64,000 nt of DNA from Acinetobacter pecorum (GTDB lineage Bacteria > Pseudomonadota > Gammaproteobacteria > Pseudomonadales > Moraxellaceae), in the NCBI RefSeq assembly GCF_014837015.1, contig NZ_JACSPT010000005.1:1-64000 (forward strand), given 5' to 3'. The notes under the pieces are model-generated. The model searched no databases, was not told the DNA's origin, and saw only the letters and a program-made list of their open reading frames with translations. A program made the translations under genes and the position numbers. Shown here one piece after another: positions 8,801 to 18,807 of this stretch (positions are counted from its first letter, which is position 1; each line of letters opens with the position of its first letter).

Positions 8801-9434
8801 CACCGTGTTTGCAGGACTAGTCGTGGATATTGCCAACTTCCCGAACCGCATGATGATGACCCTGGATGATGGTACGGCACGGATTGAGATTTCAGCCAAT
8901 CACGAACGCTTTAACCGCTTTAAAGAAGTCATCCAGCTCGATAAAGTCGTGGTAATCGAAGGTGAAATCTATGAGCGTGAAGGCTTTGACCGTCCGATGG
9001 GACGTCTGACCAAAGCTTTTAGCCTGAACGAAATCCGCCAGAAACGTGCCAATAGTATCAAGATTACCCTGCAGGTGGCACATTACAGCAAAACGCTTAG
9101 CCGCGACCTGCAACACATTCTGATGCCTTATACCAATGTGGATATGAGCGCTCATATTCCCGTGATTTTATATCTGGATTATGACTATGCAAGCACTGAA
9201 CTGCATCTGGGGTTAAGCTGGAAGGTCGCGCCACTGGATGAACTCTTAGCCAAATTGCGTGACTATTTTGGTAAAGAAGCATTGCACATTGAATATCAGG
9301 TCAAGTCCAAAGCTGCCAAAGCCGTGTCTTATGAACAGGCCAAGCCGATAAATGTTCCTGCGCCACCAACTGGCATGAGTATGGACGATGCTCTGGCACA
9401 ATATGAAGCTGAGTCTCACCCCCAATATTCATAA
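5862..9434 (+). CDS. dnaE: DNA polymerase III alpha subunit
   Basis: This is the replicative polymerase catalytic subunit, 1190 residues, a normal length. The order is an N-terminal PHP domain (FVHLGIHTEFSITES), the palm with SMPDFDVDFC carrying metal-binding Asp398 and Asp400, and a GPGRGSGAGSLVAY block. Then come finger and helix-hairpin-helix regions, and an OB-fold (about 960-1060: VTTVFAGLVVDIANFPNRMM). It lacks the proofreading domain seen in PolC, so proofreading is by separate DnaQ. It is followed 37 bases later by trmJ. Confidence 0.98.
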   Translation: MHFVHLGIHTEFSITESIVRIPDLVKAAANDEMPALALTDLSNLHAAVKFYKKCLDKGIKPILGSEIRLNDAEHRVTLLSMTNKGWRNLTELVSEGYISGQQLDIPCVQKDWILKQHDDMIVLLGMQSDVGKMLITSNPDKAEPLLQEWVEKFGNRVYLALTRTSRPNEDLFIEEAVKLAKKYNIGVVAHNDVHFIAREDYEAHEARVCIADGYVLGDNRRPKTYSPEQYFKSSTEMVELFSDIPTAIENTYHIARRCNVTLRLGFNDLPDYPIPEGHTIGSYFTHLCEVGLEERLDFLYPPEQRGEDWPEIRQPYDERLAFEIKIILDMGFPGYFLIVMDFIQWSKGNGVPVGPGRGSGAGSLVAYSLKITDLDPLRYDLLFERFLNPERVSMPDFDVDFCIAGRDRVIDYVARTYGRDAVSQIATFGTMAAKGAIRDVARVLGKSYGLADRISKMIPTKPLGLSLEESLEAEPQLKDVVTNPSNPDYEDASEIWEMALKLEGITRNTGKHAGGVVIAPTKLTDYSAVMCDADGTARVAQFDKDDVEAAGLVKFDFLGLRNLTVIEDAVKNINKRIQSDKPLDIAYIPLDDKDAYLVFAEANTTAVFQFESVGMKKMLKEARPSKFEEIIAFVSLYRPGPMDLIPDFIHRMHGGDFEYLHPLLEGVLEPTYGIMVYQEQVMQAAQFCAGYTLGGADLLRRAMGKKKPEEMVKQRKIFIEGAAKKDIDEATANHIFDYMEKFAGYGFNKSHAAAYALVAYQTAWLKAHYPAEFLAAVMSSEMQNTDNVVFLIDDCRKNNLEVLPPSVNMSIYQFHAPDEKTIVYGLGAIKGVGEAAMQSVIESRQKDGPYKDLFDFCHRIDLKKINKRTLEALIRAGALDCLGIERADLMAQLPEAVQAADQARQNRETGIMDLFGEVEEVQRKPAKPVKPWADEVRLKGEKDTLGLYLTGHPIDVYRNELKAFVPCQINELTPTRRGVTTVFAGLVVDIANFPNRMMMTLDDGTARIEISANHERFNRFKEVIQLDKVVVIEGEIYEREGFDRPMGRLTKAFSLNEIRQKRANSIKITLQVAHYSKTLSRDLQHILMPYTNVDMSAHIPVILYLDYDYASTELHLGLSWKVAPLDELLAKLRDYFGKEALHIEYQVKSKAAKAVSYEQAKPINVPAPPTGMSMDDALAQYEAESHPQYS

Positions 9435-9471
9435 ATCCTCATCTTTAAAAAACCTTAAAATTGGAATCCTC

Positions 9472-10320
9472 ATGAGTCAAATTGACAATGCTGCTGTTTC
9501 AGCACATCTCTCCCATGTGCGTATTGTCATGGTTAATACTACCCTGCCTGCCAATATCGGCAGTGCCTTACGTGCCATGAAAACCATGGGCCTATGCAAA
9601 CTGGTACTGGTCGCTCCAAAAACCTATCCACATCCGGATATTGATGCGCTGGCTGCGGGTGCGACTGATCTGATTGAACAGATTGAAATTGTCGACACAC
9701 TCGAAGAAGCGATCAATGATTGCCAGATCGTTTTCGGTACCAGCGCACGTAGCCGTACGATTCCCTGGCCACTTCTGGATGTTCGTCCTGCTGCTGAAAA
9801 AGCACTTTCAGCTGTGGTTCAAGAGCACCAGGAAATAGCAATTCTGTTTGGCCGTGAAGACCGTGGTTTGACCAATGAAGAGCTGGCGATGGCCAATTAT
9901 CATCTCACTATTCCGGTGAATACCGACTACGGCGTATTGAATGTTGCGCAGGCAATACAGGTGATCTGCTATGAACTGCGCATGGCTGCACTGGATCAGG
10001 TGGAACATCCGCGTGATCCCAAAGCTACCATGCAGGTCATTGATGGCATTGAAATGGAATGGGATGAACCGCTGGTAACCCATAAAGAGATGGAGCAGTT
10101 TTATCCACATCTGGAAAAAATGCTGGCAGAAATTGAATTTATGGACCCAAAAAATCCAAGATTATTGCCTTTACGCTTGCGTCGTCTCTTTGGACGTATA
10201 CAATTAGATCGTATGGAATATCATTTACTTCGTGGTATTTTCAGCCGTGTTCAGGCCTTGAACAACGGCACCTGGAAAAAATCTTCAAAAACATCATCAC
10301 AGGACGAGGATCAAATCTAA
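9472..10320 (+). CDS. trmJ: TrmJ, tRNA (cytidine/uridine-2'-O)-methyltransferase
   Basis: This is a SpoU-family 2'-O-methyltransferase acting on position 32 of the tRNA anticodon loop. Motifs are [13 protein letters not shown] (motif 1), [14 protein letters not shown] (motif 2) and [16 protein letters not shown] (motif 3), which forms the knotted SAM site. The start at 9472 ([13 protein letters not shown]) is preferred over an in-frame ATG inside dnaE (9388) because it gives a family-like N-terminus. It has 282 residues, with a longer C-terminal tail than the E. coli enzyme. It overlaps cysE by one base (TAATG). Confidence 0.93.
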   Translation: MSQIDNAAVSAHLSHVRIVMVNTTLPANIGSALRAMKTMGLCKLVLVAPKTYPHPDIDALAAGATDLIEQIEIVDTLEEAINDCQIVFGTSARSRTIPWPLLDVRPAAEKALSAVVQEHQEIAILFGREDRGLTNEELAMANYHLTIPVNTDYGVLNVAQAIQVICYELRMAALDQVEHPRDPKATMQVIDGIEMEWDEPLVTHKEMEQFYPHLEKMLAEIEFMDPKNPRLLPLRLRRLFGRIQLDRMEYHLLRGIFSRVQALNNGTWKKSSKTSSQDEDQI

Positions 10321-11129
10321 TGCTGAAACAGCTCAAAGAAGATATACAAGCTGTCTTTGCGCGCGATCCTGCAGCACGCAATACTTTAGAAGTCTTAACG
10401 ACTTACCCAGGCATACATGCACTGATCATACATCGCATGGCACATGAGCTATGGAATAAAGACTATAAAGGAACTGCACGTGCATTGTCTTCGTTCAGCC
10501 GTTTTGCTACGGGTATTGAAATCCACCCGGGTGCAAAAATTGGCCGTCGTTTCTTTATTGATCACGGCATGGGTGTCGTGATTGGAGAAACTGCAGAGAT
10601 TGGCAACGACGTCACCCTGTATCATGGCGTGACTTTGGGTGGAACCACCTGGAATAAAGGCAAACGTCATCCGACTTTAGAAGATGGCGTGGTGGTCGGT
10701 GCCGGTGCCAAGATTCTCGGACCATTTACTGTGGGTAAAAATGCCAAGGTTGGTTCTAATGCAGTAGTTACCAAAGCCGTACCTGAAAATGCTACCGCGG
10801 TAGGTAACCCGGCACGTTTGATTATCAAAGACAAACCCAAAGATGATGCTGAAGCACGTCGCCGCGACTATGCAGAAAGTATTGGTTTCCAGCCTTATGC
10901 AGCCACTGAAGACCAGTCTGACCCAATTCTGGAAGGTATGCGAATTTTGCTGGATCGTATTCAACAAAATGAAAAGCGCATGAACAACTTGTGCAATCGC
11001 CTTTCTTTGTTAGATCCGACCTTTAAAAAGCAACAGCAAGATAACCAGCCTTTGAGCAAAAAAGAGTTGGAGATTCTGGAAGAAGCGCGTCGTGAATGTG
11101 AAGCGCAGACCAGCCAATCCAAAGCCTGA
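10320..11129 (+). CDS. cysE: CysE, serine O-acetyltransferase
   Basis: It acetylates serine to O-acetylserine, the first committed step of cysteine synthesis. It has 269 residues, with an N-terminal helical region containing HRMAHELW, then a left-handed beta-helix of hexapeptide repeats ([40 protein letters not shown]). The catalytic His is in FIDHGMG and YHGVTLGG. The ATG overlaps the trmJ stop, so the two are probably co-translated. A C-terminal tail of about 70 residues past the helix is helical and Gln/Glu-rich. Confidence 0.95.
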   Translation: MLKQLKEDIQAVFARDPAARNTLEVLTTYPGIHALIIHRMAHELWNKDYKGTARALSSFSRFATGIEIHPGAKIGRRFFIDHGMGVVIGETAEIGNDVTLYHGVTLGGTTWNKGKRHPTLEDGVVVGAGAKILGPFTVGKNAKVGSNAVVTKAVPENATAVGNPARLIIKDKPKDDAEARRRDYAESIGFQPYAATEDQSDPILEGMRILLDRIQQNEKRMNNLCNRLSLLDPTFKKQQQDNQPLSKKELEILEEARRECEAQTSQSKA

Positions 11130-11249
11130 ATCTAGCTTTAGTTCTGTAACACAGGTTTACTTGCATGACCGTTATAGTTTTCATAGACTGACAGTCATGC
11201 TATTTATGTACTTGGCTGTTTTTAAAAAATAACAGAATGGACGAATATT

Positions 11250-12206
11250 ATGACCTTTAAGCCCTTGGCACTTGCTTGCTTAACACTCAGCATTGCGGCG
11301 TGTTCAACTATGCCCCAAAAACAGTCTGCATCAAAACAATCGGAAGAATTTGTTTTTGTTGAACCGGCTATTACTCCTCCATTTTATGCGTTAAATCCTT
11401 TTAATTATAATGAACCGCCTCTCTTTGAAGTGCATTTGCAAAAAGCTGCAGCCCAGCCTGTAACCAAGATGGTGGTGACAGACCCGAATGATCCATCCAA
11501 GCAGTTGACGCTAGATGTCAATAAACTGATTATTCCGACGGTGGACAGCAATACCCGGACTATGCGTTATGCTGCGCTGGCAAATGACAATGAAATCGAT
11601 ATCACTGAAATCGATGATTTCCTGCAAATGGTCGAAGGCAAGGCACGCCATTATCCACCGCGTTTCAGTGATCGTCAGGAACGCCGTGGTTTTGAAGCCA
11701 AACTGCGTGACGTCAGCCAGCAGCTGGATACTCTAGCTGCCCGTCCAAATGCTTCTTTTGATGTTTTGTTGCGTGCTTTTAAAGCCAGCGTGATGGGACG
11801 CAATCTGGATCTGGGTTCAATTTATACAACCAAGTCCCTGACCTACGCACAACGCATTCTGCGAGTGAATCCAGATGATCCTGAAGTCAACTTCTGGTTC
11901 GGATTTGGCCTGTCTGAAGGTGGCGGTCAACGTGAAGCGATTCCATATCTGGATAAAGCCATGAAAGCAGGCGTTCAGGAAGCCTATCTTTCTGCAACCA
12001 ATAACTATATTGCCTTAGAGCATAAGAAAAATGCCATTCAGACCTTAAGCAACTATAAAACCAAATATCCACAAGAAGCTGAAGTGGCGGACCGTTTGAT
12101 TCAGGAAATTGAAAATAATGGCCGCTGGAATGTATGGCAAGTCATGCAGACCTCCACAGCAGCGCCGGCAAATCCTGGTTCAACACCAGCCCCTGCTACA
12201 CCTTAA
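11250..12206 (+). CDS. TPR-like lipoprotein of unknown role
   Basis: This 318-residue predicted lipoprotein has signal MTFKPLALACLTLSIAAC (lipobox IAAC) followed by a Pro/Gln-rich spacer. The middle is helical. Residues about 205-290 look like tetratricopeptide-type helical pairs (YAQRILRVNPDDPEVNFWFGFGL, AIPYLDKAMKAG, AIQTLSNYKTKYPQE). The C-terminus is Ala/Pro-rich. It is followed by its own terminator and then a second large lipoprotein. The function is not recognised; an envelope scaffold is only a guess. Confidence 0.8.
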   Translation: MTFKPLALACLTLSIAACSTMPQKQSASKQSEEFVFVEPAITPPFYALNPFNYNEPPLFEVHLQKAAAQPVTKMVVTDPNDPSKQLTLDVNKLIIPTVDSNTRTMRYAALANDNEIDITEIDDFLQMVEGKARHYPPRFSDRQERRGFEAKLRDVSQQLDTLAARPNASFDVLLRAFKASVMGRNLDLGSIYTTKSLTYAQRILRVNPDDPEVNFWFGFGLSEGGGQREAIPYLDKAMKAGVQEAYLSATNNYIALEHKKNAIQTLSNYKTKYPQEAEVADRLIQEIENNGRWNVWQVMQTSTAAPANPGSTPAPATP

Positions 12207-12231
12207 TCAACACTTCTGTTTTCTGATTACA

Positions 12232-12259
12232 AATAGACTGCTACGGCGGTCTATTTTTA
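12232..12259 (+). terminator. Intrinsic terminator
   Basis: AATAGACTGC pairs with GCGGTCTATT around a short loop and is followed by T5, 26 bases after the lipoprotein stop. Confidence 0.7.
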
Positions 12260-12325
12260 TGAGAAAAAATTAGTAAAATACAAAACATTACTCCGCTTTA
12301 TAGCCTGATTTAGTGAAAAGTTTTT

Positions 12326-14332
12326 ATGCCTCAGAAAATTAATAAAAGATTAATACTTTGCACTTTACTCATCACCAGCGTACTCAGCGGCTGTCAGGTG
12401 GTCAGTGTTAAGGAACAGGCCGTTAATGTCACACTCAACAATGAACGTGACAGTATCTTGACCCGTGACAAACTCAGCGAAGCCAGCCTGAATGTATTGT
12501 CCATGACTGGACGTGAAGCACAGGTCTGTGTTGAACAGCCTGAAGAATGTGTGAATGATCTTAAAGATATTCCTCAGATTTTAGATGAACAATTACTTTC
12601 TACAGCAAGTGAATTGTATCTGGCGAATGCCTTGCAAAATGCCAAGTCAGCCGAGTGCAATACCAGTGTTCTGAGCAAAACCCGGTCACAGGAAAAACAG
12701 CAGCTGCAAAAACAGAATATCCAGAAATGTCTGGATCAGCAGCTCACCATGCTGGATAAAAGCATTCGTTATAGCTATGCCTATCTGTTCAAAACTGAGC
12801 GCGCACCTCAAGACCGTATTTTTGATAACCGCCAGGTCCAGATCCGTGATTTTTATAACCTGGCAATTGCCCATCTGATTCAGCGCTATGCTGAACGTTA
12901 TGAAACCAAACGTTCCGGCCAAAGAATTCAAGTTGGCGACAGTGTCTACACCCTTGATCTGGAAAATTTTCCGCAGCTGAAAAACCAGACTATTGAACAG
13001 CTCATGTCTACCTATAACATGAACTTTTCAGGCTTGCGTTCCATTACCCGTCGTGATGGTTTTGGTTCAGAATTTTTAGTGGTTTTACCAGAAGAACAGC
13101 AGTCTGAGCAGGATAAAAAATATATTGCCGATCCGCTCAAGCACAAATACCCCCATGGCATAAATCCCAATATTCATTCAGCGCGATATCTGGCCACAAC
13201 TATCACTGCGGTACCCAAATCAGCAAATTCGACTGAACAGATTTTATCTACCTCGGAATTTTACCTGAAACTCCATGATCCTTATAAACATGAAAAGATC
13301 AAGGTGGCTTCGAAAGAATATGCGCTGGCTGCCAACTTTTCAGCGCCCTACGGTTTATGGCTAGCCGAAAACAATCTGGGGCGTTTAGCCTATCTGACCC
13401 TGATTAATCGTGAAGACAGTCTGAGCATGCCACACCTGTACATGCTGGAACCGTATAATCCGAACAAGAAAGTGCTGGTATTGATTCATGGCCTGGCCAG
13501 TAGTCCTGAAGCCTGGATTCGTCTGACCAATGATATTATGGGTGATCCGGTATTAAGGGAAAATTTCCAGGTCTGGCAGGTATTTTATTCAACCAATATG
13601 CCGATTCTGGAAAGCCGTTTTCAAATTAATGCACTGGTTCAGCAAGGCTTTGCCCAGGTCGCGAACAATACTCCAGCCAAAAAAGATGCCGTACTGGTCG
13701 GACACAGCATGGGAGGTGTGATTGCCCGTTTAATGGTCAGTCAGGCCGATATTACCCAAGATGCATTTAAGCTGGTACAAAATACCCGCATTGCACAGTT
13801 TAAGGATAATCCGTTATTTAAAGCACGCCTGCAAATGCAGCCTATTCCGAACTTTAACCGGGCCATTTTCCTGGCAACTCCACATCGTGGAACGGAATAT
13901 GCCGATCGCTGGCATACCAAACTGGCCCGTAAAATTATCCGGATACCGGGTGCATTTTTGGGTGCCTTTGCCGATACCCTGCAAGGTGAGATCGGGTTAA
14001 AGGAGTTTGTTAAAGAACTGGGGCATGACCTGATTCAAAATGGTCCGAGCGATCTCAGTGAAAATTCAAAATTTACTGCATTAACTGAGGATATTCAGCC
14101 TTCTAAAAATATCAAATTTCATTCTATTATCGGCAATACCGTAGATACGCAAGATACCAAGCTCATGAGCGATGATATTGTTTCATATGAGAGTGCTTAT
14201 CTAAATGGTGCTGTATCCAACAAGGTCATTAAGGGCGGCCACTCGATTCAGGAAACGCCTGAAGCCGTGCTGGAATTGCGCCGGATTCTCAGATTACATC
14301 TCTCAGACCTCGGTCTTTATGATCCAGAATAA
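12326..14332 (+). CDS. Large alpha/beta-hydrolase lipoprotein
   Basis: This is a 668-residue envelope esterase or lipase-like protein. The signal peptide ends in lipobox LSGC. After about 350 residues without a recognised fold comes an alpha/beta-hydrolase domain with VLVLIHGLASSPEAW (oxyanion region) and the nucleophile elbow VGHSMGG (Ser461). The probable acid and His are in the C-terminal third, with the His likely in KGGHSIQETPEAV. The substrate is unknown. It stands alone between two terminators. The long N-terminal domain is unusual for a simple lipase. Confidence 0.85.
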   Translation: MPQKINKRLILCTLLITSVLSGCQVVSVKEQAVNVTLNNERDSILTRDKLSEASLNVLSMTGREAQVCVEQPEECVNDLKDIPQILDEQLLSTASELYLANALQNAKSAECNTSVLSKTRSQEKQQLQKQNIQKCLDQQLTMLDKSIRYSYAYLFKTERAPQDRIFDNRQVQIRDFYNLAIAHLIQRYAERYETKRSGQRIQVGDSVYTLDLENFPQLKNQTIEQLMSTYNMNFSGLRSITRRDGFGSEFLVVLPEEQQSEQDKKYIADPLKHKYPHGINPNIHSARYLATTITAVPKSANSTEQILSTSEFYLKLHDPYKHEKIKVASKEYALAANFSAPYGLWLAENNLGRLAYLTLINREDSLSMPHLYMLEPYNPNKKVLVLIHGLASSPEAWIRLTNDIMGDPVLRENFQVWQVFYSTNMPILESRFQINALVQQGFAQVANNTPAKKDAVLVGHSMGGVIARLMVSQADITQDAFKLVQNTRIAQFKDNPLFKARLQMQPIPNFNRAIFLATPHRGTEYADRWHTKLARKIIRIPGAFLGAFADTLQGEIGLKEFVKELGHDLIQNGPSDLSENSKFTALTEDIQPSKNIKFHSIIGNTVDTQDTKLMSDDIVSYESAYLNGAVSNKVIKGGHSIQETPEAVLELRRILRLHLSDLGLYDPE

Positions 14333-14351
14333 ATTATCCTCTTGATTTATC

Positions 14352-14388
14352 TTAACCACCGCATGTTCGCATCCGGTGGTTAATTTTT
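14352..14388 (+). terminator. Intrinsic terminator
   Basis: TTAACCACCG (14352-14361) pairs perfectly with CGGTGGTTAA (14374-14383), followed by T5. Confidence 0.88.
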
Positions 14389-14668
14389 AAAAAAAATACA
14401 GATGGGATATATAAAAACTCATCGCGACAGATCAGGGACCCTAACTTCAACATTCCCTTAGAATTTCCTTTCTTTCTAAAAATTAAATTTGATAGACTTG
14501 CTACAATATAACTTGAAGCTGAATTGAATCAGCAGATTCATTTCACATTTTCGGTCTCTTGCACTCCACCATATGAGACGGGTCTGACTGAAAATCTGCT
14601 TTAAATTTTCCTGCATAGCCTATTGCACAGTATTTGCATTTATCTCTTGTTGAAAGGATTTATTTTTA
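14389..14668. other. mutS upstream region with a long inverted repeat
   Basis: There is no gene. AGCAGATT (from 14531) plus TTTTCGGTC (14548-14556) is mirrored by GACTGAAAATCTGCT (14586-14600), making a bulged hairpin. An inner GTCTC/GAGAC pairing is also possible. The mutS ribosome site AAAGGA is at about 14653-14658. Confidence 0.4.
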
Positions 14669-17302
14669 ATGACCAGTTCAGAAATTATGGCTGATCTTTC
14701 TACCTTAACGCCCATGATGCAGCAATACATGTCAGTAAAAATGCAGCATCCGCACTCATTGATGTTCTATCGTATGGGTGATTTTTATGAACTGTTCTTT
14801 GAAGATGCACACAAGGCAGCCAAGATTTTAGGCATCACCCTGACCCATCGCGGTAAAGCCAATGGTCAGCCGATTCCTATGGCGGGCGTTCCTTATCATG
14901 CAGCCGAAGGTTATCTGGCACGTCTGGTCAAAAAAGGTGAAACCGTGGTGATCTGCGAGCAGATCGGCGAGGTTACTGGCAAAGGACCGGTTGAGCGTGG
15001 TGTGGTGCGAATTATTACACCCGGCACCCTGACCGATGATGCCATGCTCGGTGCACATCAGAGCTCGAATCTGGTGGCTTTATGTATTCAGCAGAATCAG
15101 ATTGGTATTGCACTTCTCGATCTCAGCGCCGGCTTATTTAAAGTCCAGCAGCAGGATTATGATCTTAACCAGCTTATGATTGAACTGGCGCGTTTGATGC
15201 CAAGCGAAATTCTGCTGGATGAAAATATCGCTGATCCGACATTGACCGAACAACTCAAACAGCAACTGGATATCTCGGTCACCAAACGTCCCGATGTCGA
15301 TTTTAACCTGAACAATGCGCAAAAAACCTTATGTGACCAGTTTGCCGTCAGCACGCTTTCAGGTTTTGGCATTGATCATTTACCTTTGGCCAAAGCAGCC
15401 GCTGCAGCTTTAATACATTATGCCAAAGAAACCCAGAAAACTGCGTTACCGCATATCCGCACGATTCAGCTGGAACAAAGTTCAGACTTTATTGCCTTAG
15501 ATCCGGTGACGCGCCGCAATCTGGAGCTGATTGAGCCTTTATTTGAGCATGGAACGTCCTTATTTCAGCTCATCAATGATTGCCAGACTGCTATGGGTGG
15601 ACGCCTGCTTAGTCGCACCCTGATGCAACCTTTACGCGATACTGCCCTGCTGGATGAGCGCCTGGATGCTATCCAGGCCTTACTTCAAGGTTTCCATGAA
15701 GTGCCTGTACGTTTGGTCCTTAAAGAGATTAGCGATATTGAACGTGTGCTGAGCCGTATTGCACTTGGCAGTGCCCGTCCACGTGATCTGGTGCAACTGC
15801 GTCAGGCCTGTGCGCAAATTCCATTTTTACGCCATGCCCTGCAGCCGATTGTCAGTCAGCAGCAGTCCAAGCTTTTAGTACAGCTCAATGAAGAACTCGG
15901 CGACTTCCATAGTCTGCATCAACGCCTGATGTCAGCCATTGTCGAAAATCCACCCGTCCTGCTTCGTGATGGTAATGTCATTGCAGAAGGTTTTGACAGT
16001 GAACTGGATGAATTGCGACAGATTCGCGATCATACAAGTCAGTTCCTGATTGATCTGGAAATCAAGGAACGTGAACAGAGCGGCATTCCTACCCTGAAAA
16101 TCGGCTATAACCGCGTTAGTGGCTATTATATTGAGTTAACCCGCGCGCAGGCTGCACAGGCACCCGAGCATTATATCCGTCGGCAAACCCTGAAAAATGC
16201 AGAACGGTATATCACACCTGAACTGAAAGCCTTTGAAGATAAAGTCTTATCCAGTGAATCACGTGCTTTGGCTCGTGAAAAAATGCTGTTTGAAATGCTA
16301 CTGGATGAGTTGCGAGAGGATATTGGCAATCTACAGATGATGAGCAGCGCCATTGCCCAGATTGATCTGATTGCGAATTTTGCCCATCAGGCGCGTTTAC
16401 GCAACTGGTCGCGTCCAAAATTCAGTCCTGAAGTTGGTATAAGTATTACTGCCGGACGACATCCGGTGGTAGAGTCCCTGAGTAAAACAGCCTTTACCCC
16501 AAACGATACCCGACTGGATTTTGCCCATCGGATGGCCATTATTACCGGTCCCAATATGGGGGGTAAATCCACATTTATGCGCCAGACTGCATTAATCGTG
16601 CTACTGGCTTATTGTGGTGCCTATGCTCCAGCGCAAGCTGCAACCTTAGGTCCGGTTGACCGTGTCTTCACCCGGATTGGTTCTGCCGATGATTTATCGA
16701 CAGGCAAATCCACCTTTATGGTGGAAATGACCGAAACTTCGCAAATCCTGCATCATGCTACCAGTCAGTCTCTGGTACTGATGGATGAGGTCGGTCGTGG
16801 AACCAGTACCTATGATGGTTTGTCACTGGCCTGGGCCTGTGTGCTGGATTTGACCAAACGCATTCAATGTCTATGTTTGTTCGCAACGCATTATTTCGAA
16901 CTGACCGAACTGGATAAGGAATCAGGAATTGATAACTACCATGTCACCGCCAAAGAGCTGAATGGTAACCTGATTCTGCTGCATAAGGTACAGGCTGGAC
17001 CAGCCAGCCAGAGTCATGGCTTGCAGGTCGCTAAACTGGCAGGTATTCCGGCTACGGTGATTAAAGAAGCACAAAACCGCTTGAAGATTCTGGAAAAGCA
17101 GCATCAGGTCAAACCTCGGAGTCCACAGCATGACCTGTTTGCGATGCCCGACATCATTGAGCCTGTAGAACGTATCATCGAAATTGAGAAAGAGTCGCCT
17201 GCACTGGACTTGCTTGAAGATATTGATGTGGATAGCTTGAGTCCGCGTGAAGCTTTGCAGCAGTTATATGCACTCAAAGATCTGCTCAAACAGCCAAGTT
17301 AA
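14669..17302 (+). CDS. mutS: MutS, DNA mismatch recognition ATPase
   Basis: It recognises mismatches and starts methyl-directed repair with MutL. It has 877 residues, close to the usual length. The mismatch-reading Phe-x-Glu is F39-Y-E41 in MGDFYELF. The connector, lever and clamp regions follow. The ATPase has Walker [10 protein letters not shown] from residue 627, the STFMVEMTE segment and Walker [15 protein letters not shown] second in-frame ATG at 14687 is possible, but the first has the AAAGGA site at a reasonable distance. Confidence 0.97.
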   Translation: MTSSEIMADLSTLTPMMQQYMSVKMQHPHSLMFYRMGDFYELFFEDAHKAAKILGITLTHRGKANGQPIPMAGVPYHAAEGYLARLVKKGETVVICEQIGEVTGKGPVERGVVRIITPGTLTDDAMLGAHQSSNLVALCIQQNQIGIALLDLSAGLFKVQQQDYDLNQLMIELARLMPSEILLDENIADPTLTEQLKQQLDISVTKRPDVDFNLNNAQKTLCDQFAVSTLSGFGIDHLPLAKAAAAALIHYAKETQKTALPHIRTIQLEQSSDFIALDPVTRRNLELIEPLFEHGTSLFQLINDCQTAMGGRLLSRTLMQPLRDTALLDERLDAIQALLQGFHEVPVRLVLKEISDIERVLSRIALGSARPRDLVQLRQACAQIPFLRHALQPIVSQQQSKLLVQLNEELGDFHSLHQRLMSAIVENPPVLLRDGNVIAEGFDSELDELRQIRDHTSQFLIDLEIKEREQSGIPTLKIGYNRVSGYYIELTRAQAAQAPEHYIRRQTLKNAERYITPELKAFEDKVLSSESRALAREKMLFEMLLDELREDIGNLQMMSSAIAQIDLIANFAHQARLRNWSRPKFSPEVGISITAGRHPVVESLSKTAFTPNDTRLDFAHRMAIITGPNMGGKSTFMRQTALIVLLAYCGAYAPAQAATLGPVDRVFTRIGSADDLSTGKSTFMVEMTETSQILHHATSQSLVLMDEVGRGTSTYDGLSLAWACVLDLTKRIQCLCLFATHYFELTELDKESGIDNYHVTAKELNGNLILLHKVQAGPASQSHGLQVAKLAGIPATVIKEAQNRLKILEKQHQVKPRSPQHDLFAMPDIIEPVERIIEIEKESPALDLLEDIDVDSLSPREALQQLYALKDLLKQPS

Positions 17303-17344
17303 TTCTTGACCCTAGACCTCATCTGGCATGGGGTGAATGTGCTA

Positions 17345-17389
17345 AGAATACCGATGAGAGACACAATTCATCGGTATTCTCCCTTTTTT
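17345..17389 (+). terminator. Intrinsic terminator after mutS
   Basis: AGAATACCGATGA (17345-17357) pairs over 13 bases with TCATCGGTATTCT (17368-17380), followed by CCC and a T6 run. Confidence 0.88.
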
Positions 17390-17432
17390 CAAATTTAACA
17401 GCCCTATATATAACAAATATCAATAAAAGGAA

Positions 17433-17462
17433 TTGTTAGTTCCCCCTGTTTTTGCCTAAAAT
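17433..17462 (+). promoter_or_regulatory. Putative fdxA promoter
   Basis: TTGTTA at 17433-17438 and TAAAAT at 17457-17462 are separated by 18 bases and lie 45 bases upstream of fdxA. The match is moderate only. Confidence 0.3.
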
Positions 17463-17506
17463 ACAGTATTCGTAATTAGAACCATATTGTTTAGGTAGCT
17501 GTCGCC

Positions 17507-17830
17507 ATGACCTTCGTTGTCACTGAAAATTGTATTAAATGTAAATATCAAGACTGTGTAGAAGTTTGCCCTGTAGACTGTTTCTATGAAGGTCCTAACT
17601 TCCTCGTAATTAACCCGGACGAGTGTATCGACTGTGCGTTATGCGAACCTGAATGTCCGGCAAATGCAATTTTCTCTGAAGATGAATTACCTGAAGGTCA
17701 GGAAGTCTTTATTGAACTAAATGCTGAACTGTCGCAAAAGTGGCCAAACATTACACAAATTGGTGAGCAACCAGCCGACCGTGAAGAATGGAATGGCAAA
17801 CCAGATAAATTGCAATATCTTGAAAAGTAA
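17507..17830 (+). CDS. fdxA: FdxA, 7Fe-8S ferredoxin
   Basis: This 107-residue electron carrier binds one 3Fe-4S and one 4Fe-4S cluster. The first Cys set is [21 protein letters not shown]; the second is [16 protein letters not shown]. The N-terminus [12 protein letters not shown] is characteristic of the FdxA/Azotobacter-type family. It stands as a single gene with its own terminator. Confidence 0.95.
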   Translation: MTFVVTENCIKCKYQDCVEVCPVDCFYEGPNFLVINPDECIDCALCEPECPANAIFSEDELPEGQEVFIELNAELSQKWPNITQIGEQPADREEWNGKPDKLQYLEK

Positions 17831-17846
17831 TTATTTTAAATTTAAG

Positions 17847-17872
17847 AGATCAGCATATGCTGATCTTTTTTA
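17847..17872 (+). terminator. Intrinsic terminator after fdxA
   Basis: The perfect 20-base palindrome AGATCAGCAT/ATGCTGATCT is followed by a T run. Confidence 0.85.
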
Positions 17873-17964
17873 TACGCTTTGCACACATTTCATTGCAATA
17901 TTCTCCAAATTTCTCCTTACATTTAGTCTAAAATAGCGCTATTTATAAATATCTGATTGTATAA

Positions 17965-18675
17965 ATGATGAATTTTGCAAAGGGATTATTGAGTCTTTGT
18001 ATAATCCCTCTTGTTTTTGTGGGCTGTACTACTGCCACAAAACACCCTGCACAGCCCGCGGGAAAACGGATTTATATTCCCCAAGAACGTGTGCAGTTTG
18101 ACCGTAAAGCCTACCCTAAAACTATTCCTTATGTTTATACCCAGTGGGTTTCATCTCTGGATAACCTGGCGCGCGTACGTGAGTATGAAGTCTTTCTTGA
18201 ACGTCATGGCGTTGGTAATATTATTCCAAGTTTTGAGTTGATGCGTACTGCACGTGACTGGGCCAAGTGTGGCCGTTCCCAATACATGATCCCAAGTCGG
18301 GAATTATGGGCCAATCAGATACCGACTTTAAAAGTGTTTAAATATCTGATTGCAGCCAATGTGTTGACTGATTTTGAAGTGACTTCAGTCTATCGCGATC
18401 TGCCTTTGAACCAGTGTGCCGGTGGTGCCAATTCTTCACGTCATCTATATAACTCTGCCATTGATTTCCGGATTGGACCAGAATATCCGCAGGCAGAAGA
18501 CTATGCCTATATTGAAAATACCAAGTTCAAATTGTGTCAGTTCTGGGCTCAGCATGGCCAAAGTCTGAATATGGGACTCGGCATGTATGCTTCAGGTCAG
18601 ATCCATATCGATACCCAAGGTTACCGTACCTGGGGGCCGAGTTTGGGGCGGAATTCCTCAATGTGTAATTACTAA
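17965..18675 (+). CDS. M15-like peptidase lipoprotein
   Basis: This is a 236-residue predicted lipoprotein (signal MMNFAKGLLSLCIIPLVFVGC). The C-terminal half has the D-Ala-D-Ala peptidase M15-type pattern VTSVYRDLPLN, GGANSSRHLYNSAIDFRI and GQIHIDT. These supply the two His and one Asp expected for zinc binding. It probably acts on peptidoglycan in the periplasm. Four or five Cys in the mature protein could form disulfides. The exact bond cleaved cannot be told from sequence. Confidence 0.82.
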   Translation: MMNFAKGLLSLCIIPLVFVGCTTATKHPAQPAGKRIYIPQERVQFDRKAYPKTIPYVYTQWVSSLDNLARVREYEVFLERHGVGNIIPSFELMRTARDWAKCGRSQYMIPSRELWANQIPTLKVFKYLIAANVLTDFEVTSVYRDLPLNQCAGGANSSRHLYNSAIDFRIGPEYPQAEDYAYIENTKFKLCQFWAQHGQSLNMGLGMYASGQIHIDTQGYRTWGPSLGRNSSMCNY

Positions 18676-18807
18676 GTCATGACACCTGCTACACAAAACC
18701 CCTCGTGAGTTTTGTGTAGTTTAAAAAATCATCACCTACAGAACAATAAATTGCGCTCTGCCGCGAAAAGTTTAAAATGCAGGCATCACAATCAAGGTGC
18801 CAAGACT

